A DNA stretch of 36,696 nt, taken from NCBI RefSeq assembly GCF_013141825.1, contig NZ_RZNH01000048.1, positions 2,070 to 38,765 on the forward strand, given 5' to 3'. The position numbers were made by a program, and so were the translations under genes. Of this stretch, positions 32,823 through 36,696 are shown one piece after another; position 1 is the first letter of the stretch; every line of letters starts with the position of its first letter. The notes beneath the pieces are model-generated. The model had not been told where the DNA came from. It searched no databases and saw nothing but the letters and a program-made list of their open reading frames with translations. The stretch comes from Marinifilum caeruleilacunae. GTDB lineage: Bacteria > Bacteroidota > Bacteroidia > Bacteroidales > Marinifilaceae.

Positions 32823-33013
32823 ATATCAATGAATAATTAATAATGAGTAATTAACAAATCACAGGCAGTCAGATACTTGAAGCTGATTGCCTTTCTCTTC
32901 TCCCCCCAAACCCTGCAATAAAAAACATTTGACTAATTTTATGGAAACTTTTGGCAATTGCTTTTATAAGGCAAATTAACCGACATTACAACCATAGTCG
33001 ATACAATCATCAC

Positions 33014-33976
33014 ATGAAAGAAAAAAGAACAAACGTCTATTTTTACGTTCCCAGGCAAGTAACTATTCTTGATTTAACTGGGGTTGTGCAAGTATTCGAA
33101 GAGGCCATAAATTTGGGTTTCAATTATGAATTACAGTTTATCGGCAGTCACTCCAATATAAAAAGTTCTTCTGGCATTGAGCTTTCGGCCTTAAAAGACT
33201 TTAGGCAAACAGATACAAGTAAAAATGATATTGTCTTTATTTTTGGCCCAAGCACACGTAAAATAAAGAATTCTGAAGAAGACAAAACTTTTTACGACTG
33301 GTTGCTAAAAACCAAGGCTATTGGAGCTACAATTTGCAGCGTATGTAGTGGCGCTTTTCTTTTAGCAGAATCGGGACTTTTAAATAATAAACAATGCACC
33401 ATACATTGGGATTTAATTCAAAGAATGAAAACTGATTTTCCACATGTAAGCATAGACGAGAATACTTTATTTACCAAGTCTGATAACATATATACTTGTG
33501 CCGGAGTGGTAACAGGAATTGATTTGGCTTTATTTTTAATTGAAGAAAGGCATGGAAAGCAAGTTGCCACAGAAGTTGCAAAAGAATTGGTCGTTTATAA
33601 AAGAAGACTTGCAACAGACGAACAGGTAAGTGTATATGTACAAAACAGAAACCATAGGGATGAAAAAATTCATGCTGTGCAAGATTGGATGATCCAAAAC
33701 CTGGATAAATCTTCCACAATTGAAGAATTGGCAGACATGGTTTTTGTTAGTCCTCGAAATTTAACTCGCACCTTTAAAAAACAAACAGGCATTACAATAG
33801 CTGAATACCGAACAAAATTACGGGTTGAAAAAGCAAAAAGCCTGCTAAGCTATTCCGATTATAAAGTAGAACACATTGCCAATTTATGTGGCTACAAAAC
33901 TTCAAAGCAATTGCGAATGGTCCTTGAAAAACACCTGGAAGCCTTGCCTGGCGAAATTAAAAACAAACTGTCCTAA
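33014..33976 (+). CDS. GlxA-type AraC-family transcription regulator
   Basis: The start is ATG 33014 (320 residues); the frame upstream has no ATG and lacks coding character. N-terminal DJ-1/PfpI-like domain (about 5-175) with the cysteine elbow TICSVCSGAFLLAESG and the following HWDL. C-terminal AraC helix-turn-helix pair (about 225-320): SSTIEELADMVFVSPRNLTR, then TIAEYRTKLRVEKAKSLL and VEHIANLCGYKTSKQLR. Regulators of this type usually control nearby metabolic or transport genes. Here the transporter and dehydrogenase that follow on the same strand are likely targets. Confidence 0.88.
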   Translation: MKEKRTNVYFYVPRQVTILDLTGVVQVFEEAINLGFNYELQFIGSHSNIKSSSGIELSALKDFRQTDTSKNDIVFIFGPSTRKIKNSEEDKTFYDWLLKTKAIGATICSVCSGAFLLAESGLLNNKQCTIHWDLIQRMKTDFPHVSIDENTLFTKSDNIYTCAGVVTGIDLALFLIEERHGKQVATEVAKELVVYKRRLATDEQVSVYVQNRNHRDEKIHAVQDWMIQNLDKSSTIEELADMVFVSPRNLTRTFKKQTGITIAEYRTKLRVEKAKSLLSYSDYKVEHIANLCGYKTSKQLRMVLEKHLEALPGEIKNKLS

Positions 33977-34017
33977 AACGACTATTCTTTGTCCTTTTCT
34001 CATCATTTCACACGAAA

Positions 34018-34025
34018 TATCTTTG
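34018..34025 (+). promoter_or_regulatory. Bacteroidota -7 promoter element candidate
   Basis: TATCTTTG matches the Bacteroidota -7 consensus TAnnTTTG exactly and lies 21 bases before the ATG of the transporter gene. A TTTG at 33988-33991 could be the -33 part, but the 26-base gap is longer than usual. Confidence 0.4.
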
Positions 34026-34046
34026 TGATACGATTTAAACAGATAA

Positions 34047-35006
34047 ATGATGAGCTTACAAACATTGAATTTTAAAAGCATTTTTGCACTATTAGCACTC
34101 TATATAGGATGGGGCTCTACATACATGGCCATTGCTCTTGCCTTAGAATGTTTTCCACCTTTTATGTTGGCAGGCATCCGATTCATTCTGGCGGGTCTGA
34201 TTTTCTTTCTATGGTCTTTATGGAAGGGCATTCAATTTCCGAAGAGAGAAGAAATGCTAAAGATCTGTTTGGCAGGTTTCCTTTTACTCTTTCTTGGCTC
34301 GGGTTCTGTTGTATGGGTAGAGCAATATCTTAGCTCAGGTCTTACTTCAATTGTATGGGCATCCTTACCCATCTGGCTGGTGGCAATGGATAGAAAAAGA
34401 TGGAAATTCTACCTGTCTAATCTCAAACTGATCTCTGGACTACTGCTTGGTCTTCTGGGTGTGATACTGCTCTTTGCAGACAAAGAGCTAATTCGGGTGA
34501 TCGAAAACGGCACATTATTAGCTTTTATGATCGCCATTTTCGGGGTAGTTTGCTTTGCTTTTGGTTCGCTCTATTCAAAAAACATATCCTGTAAAAGTAC
34601 TACCATTTTTATTGTAGCAGTTCAAATGATCTTCGTGGGTGTGCTCTCGCTAATCATCAGTTTATCACTTGGAGAAAAATTCATATCCCATCCTGGCAGT
34701 TCAATCCTGAATTCAATCCTGGGATTGCTCTATCTAATCATTGTTGGTTCGCTAATAGCCTATTTCTCCTACCTATGGCTTTTGAATGTACTGCCACCAA
34801 CCACAGTTGGAACCTACACATATGTCAACCCGGCAATTGCAATCCTTCTTGGATGGTGGCTCTTAAATGAAAATATTACAAATCCTAAAATCCTTGCGTT
34901 GATCCTTATTTTTATTGGTGTATTTATGGTAAATTATTACAAAACCAAAATACCAAAGGGAAAACCAGGTCAATTAGAATACAAGAATCACATTTGCACA
35001 AAATGA
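34047..35006 (+). CDS. EamA/DMT-family transporter
   Basis: This 319-residue protein starts at tandem ATG codons. It has about ten hydrophobic segments with the typical EamA double module: LYIGWGSTYMAIALALE at the start, SLPIWLVAMDRKRW near the middle, and the second-repeat end PTTVGTYTYVNPAIAILLGWW (about 254-274). Inner-membrane carrier, usually for small metabolites or amino acids. The substrate cannot be read here. It lies 70 bases after the regulator and 30 before the dehydrogenase-like gene, which suggests one unit. Confidence 0.88.
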   Translation: MMSLQTLNFKSIFALLALYIGWGSTYMAIALALECFPPFMLAGIRFILAGLIFFLWSLWKGIQFPKREEMLKICLAGFLLLFLGSGSVVWVEQYLSSGLTSIVWASLPIWLVAMDRKRWKFYLSNLKLISGLLLGLLGVILLFADKELIRVIENGTLLAFMIAIFGVVCFAFGSLYSKNISCKSTTIFIVAVQMIFVGVLSLIISLSLGEKFISHPGSSILNSILGLLYLIIVGSLIAYFSYLWLLNVLPPTTVGTYTYVNPAIAILLGWWLLNENITNPKILALILIFIGVFMVNYYKTKIPKGKPGQLEYKNHICTK

Positions 35007-35036
35007 TTAATAATCGATAATGAAATAAGTCAGACC

Positions 35037-35951
35037 ATGAAATTTAAACAAATCGTAATCATAGACAAAACTGGCCTGCAAGACTGGGCAATAGAAAAGT
35101 TAAGTAAGTTATCGGAAAATCCGATTAAGATTTATGATGATGTACCAGGTTCAGAAGAAGAGGCTGCCATACGAATAGAAGAGGCAGACTGTGTTTTTGT
35201 TTCCTGGAGTACTCAATTGACTGCAAAAGTTCTAAGCAATGCAAAAAACCTAAAATATGTAGGCATGTGCTGCAGCTTGTATAACAAGGAATCGGCTAAT
35301 GTTGATATTGATTTCGCCAACAATCACGCTATCACTGTAAAAGGCATTAGAGATTATGGCGACGAAGGACTTGTTGAATACGTTATCTCTGAATTAATTA
35401 GATTGATAAAGGGAATTGGAGAAAAACAATGGAAAAAAGATGCTGTTGAGTTGACGGGAAGAAAAATCGGAATTATTGGCATGGGGGCAACAGGAAAAAT
35501 GTTGGCTGATAGATTGCAGGCATTTGGAGCTAAGCTATACTATTACAACAGAAGTAGAAAGCCACAGGCCGAAAAGGATGGAATTAAATACCTGCCCTTG
35601 AACGAACTCTTAGAATCAACAGAAATCATCTCGCTTCATTTGCCCAAAAACACGAACATTTTAGGTGAACGCGAATTTAAACAATTTGGGAAGGGCAAGA
35701 TTCTAATCAACACATCGCTTGGACTTACATTCGATAAATCTGCTTTCGACAAATGGATTTCAGCCCCATCGAATTATGGAATTTTTGATGGAGATGGAAT
35801 GGGCACCTTCAGGGATGAATTCGACCAATTGGAAAATATTATATCCTCAGAAGTTGTATCTGGCTGGACAATAGAAGCACAGGAACGACTCTCAAAGAAG
35901 GTCTTGGATCATGTCATCGAATTTATCGGAAATAAGGAAAACAATTTGTAA
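35037..35951 (+). CDS. D-2-hydroxyacid dehydrogenase-like protein lacking the catalytic residues
   Basis: This 304-residue protein has a family-sized length and the NAD-binding motif GIIGMGATG (145-153), an internal helix (GLVEYVISELIRLIKG) and IEAQERL near 279-285. But the three catalytic spots do not fit. ARG in the usual NTARG is replaced by SLG in NTSLG (225-229, Leu 228 in place of Arg). The VF-EP segment reads GIFDGDGMGTF, and the TPHIAG-type histidine position reads VVSGW. It may still bind NAD(H) but may have lost, or moved, the usual chemistry. Follows the transporter by 30 bases. Confidence 0.8.
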   Translation: MKFKQIVIIDKTGLQDWAIEKLSKLSENPIKIYDDVPGSEEEAAIRIEEADCVFVSWSTQLTAKVLSNAKNLKYVGMCCSLYNKESANVDIDFANNHAITVKGIRDYGDEGLVEYVISELIRLIKGIGEKQWKKDAVELTGRKIGIIGMGATGKMLADRLQAFGAKLYYYNRSRKPQAEKDGIKYLPLNELLESTEIISLHLPKNTNILGEREFKQFGKGKILINTSLGLTFDKSAFDKWISAPSNYGIFDGDGMGTFRDEFDQLENIISSEVVSGWTIEAQERLSKKVLDHVIEFIGNKENNL

Positions 35952-36031
35952 TTAATAATTAGTAATGATCAATCATAAATTACTGGCGGCCAGCTGCTTG
36001 AAGCATAGAGCTTGTGGCTTGAGGCTGATTG

Positions 36032-36245
36032 CTTTTCTCCTCCAGCCGGAGAGGCTCTCACTTTTTGGCTTAAGCCCAAAAAGTAAGCAAAAAACCCAAG
36101 GCGAACTGAAAATTGCAATTTGATTCTTGAAATGCTTAAGTGCGGCCGGGTGATCTTCAAGCAAGCTTTCAGCTTCCCTGTCTTACTAAAGCCTTTCTTC
36201 GAATAAAATCACAATTGTCAGAATGCCGGACAGCGACTTTTGAGG
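36032..36245 (+). repeat. About 210-bp dispersed repeat, copy D
   Basis: Long copy ending at CAGCGACTTTTGAGG, about 15-40 bases earlier than copies A-C, where it meets a new sequence. It has CTTCAAGCAAGCTTTCAGCTT in the variable loop. Confidence 0.8.
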
Positions 36246-36468
36246 TTCCACCCCACTACCGCAAGTCTGCGGCTTGTGGCTGAATGAAAACATGAAGACA
36301 TTAAGGATAACCAGCAATGAAAAGCCTGTTACACGAAAGAAATTACAGGAAAGAATAAATCTTACCGCACTTCGTTTCCTGCCTTAGCCAGGGGTTTTAA
36401 TCACCTCTTCAACAAAATTTATCCATCAATTGATTTTAAAGAATAAAGCCAAAATATTAATTATATTT

Positions 36469-36507
36469 ATTGCACATTACATGCCATATACGGATGTAAT
36501 GTGCAAT
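36469..36507 (+). repeat. 14-bp perfect inverted repeat
   Basis: ATTGCACATTACAT (36469-36482) and ATGTAATGTGCAAT (36494-36507) form a perfect stem around an 11-base loop. It lies inside the dispersed element; the copies at 6860 and 8217 have only the left arm. Confidence 0.75.
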
Positions 36508-36530
36508 GCACCTTATAGGATAAATAAATA

Positions 36531-36560
36531 CGACATTGTGTTTATACATACGTTGGCAAC
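36531..36560 (+). other. attC-like right end
   Basis: ACGACATTGTGTTTATACATACGTTGGCAAC (GTT 36552-36554) matches the right end at 8351-8377. No left partner with AAC at a distance consistent with one site is visible. Confidence 0.35.
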
Positions 36561-36573
36561 CATTTGATGAAGA

Positions 36574-36696
36574 ATGAGAATAGTTTATTTCATATTAGCA
36601 ATTATCTTTTTAATCTCATGTGAGAATAAAAAAGTTAGATATTCTGGTCTAAATGACTTGGTTGTAGGTGTTCAACAAGTTATTTTGTATGAAAGT
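36574..36696 (+). CDS. Lipoprotein, N-terminal part (partial)
   Basis: From ATG 36574 the frame runs off the right edge (41 codons seen). The start is MRIVYFILAIIFLISCENK, with lipobox LISC (Cys 16), followed by a polar stretch. It is probably the first gene of the next cassette, starting 19 bases after the right box. Family unknown. Confidence 0.6.
   Translation, partial: MRIVYFILAIIFLISCENKKVRYSGLNDLVVGVQQVILYES

Larger units (their letters stand above)
32364..33013 (+). other. Intergenic region with repeats, no gene
   Basis: The first part holds the divergent promoter region of the minus-strand enzyme. Then come TCAATTAACAATGA runs and two tandem copies (period 142 bases) of a unit that contains the truncated large repeat (32633-32680 and 32775-32822). 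Unit ends are AATATCAATGAATAATTAATA. A weak frame upstream of 33014 has no ATG start and is not called. Confidence 0.6.
35952..36573 (+). other. Repeat-filled spacer, no gene
   Basis: AT-rich filler is followed by the long repeat copy D (36032-36245). Then comes a stretch without recognisable content (36246-36450), the element seen at 6860 and 8217 (36455-36532, with an extra hairpin), and an attC-like right end (GTT 36552-36554). A 31-codon frame from ATG 36292 is not convincing. Confidence 0.6.

Noticed and set aside
36292-36384. Possible short frame after repeat copy D
   Set aside because: About 31 codons, no start context or family resemblance, and lies in an otherwise empty spacer.
1-36696. 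Integron integrase, transposase or phage integrase gene
   Set aside because: I saw no tyrosine or serine recombinase or DDE-type motif in any plausible coding frame, so mobility of the array cannot be tied to an enzyme in this window.

Overview
The window looks like chromosomal DNA of a Bacteroidota bacterium. The evidence is the AT-rich composition, start codons without a clear Shine-Dalgarno sequence, many short secreted proteins and lipoproteins with Bacteroidota-style signal peptides ending near SQ/AQ/GQ, and TlpA-like, YARHG, carboxypeptidase-regulatory and GlxA-type proteins. A marine or anaerobic Marinilabiliales/Marinifilaceae-like host is my guess and is not shown by the sequence. 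No rRNA, tRNA, CRISPR, transposase or integrase gene was found.

Region 1 (about 1-18850) is a one-way array of small, mostly single-gene units, all on the + strand. Most units are separated by imperfect palindromes that begin with AAC at or just after (sometimes inside) the stop of one gene. They end with GTT a few to about 35 bases before the next start. The best examples (207-338, 1125-1255, 9443-9606, 10830-11023, 13243-13364, 14600-14733, 16157-16244) have the layout of integron attC sites: an AAC/GTT outer box, an unpaired A-rich spacer, an inner paired box and a variable terminal part. I read this as an integron-like cassette array without a visible integrase. The cargo includes DUF4241-, DUF1444-, DUF6985- and DUF4261-like proteins, RDD and PH-like membrane proteins, an HExxH protein, a TlpA-type lipoprotein and many secreted proteins I cannot name. 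Several cassettes hold two genes, often one soluble and one small membrane protein. One cassette gene (5692-6336) is cut by an in-frame TAG.

Region 2 (about 18850-31200) continues the + strand run of small secreted or membrane proteins, but the attC-like sites give way to dispersed repeats. These are a 67-bp element ending in TAAATTTA, seen in eight full copies across the window and always 75-240 bases upstream of a gene. There is also a roughly 210-230-bp element with four long and three truncated copies. AT-rich filler lies around them. Larger genes here include a CBM9-like/esterase fusion, a carboxypeptidase-regulatory-domain protein, an RDD protein and a YARHG protein. A second interrupted small gene lies at 24044-24298.

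Region 3 (31307-35951) looks like ordinary chromosome. A bidirectional-type terminator precedes a minus-strand cysteine synthase/CBS-family gene. A GlxA-type AraC regulator, an EamA transporter and a D-2-hydroxyacid dehydrogenase homologue that lacks the usual catalytic residues then follow on the + strand, probably as one functional module. Region 4 (35952-36696) returns to repeats and an attC-like right end, followed by the start of a lipoprotein gene that runs off the window.
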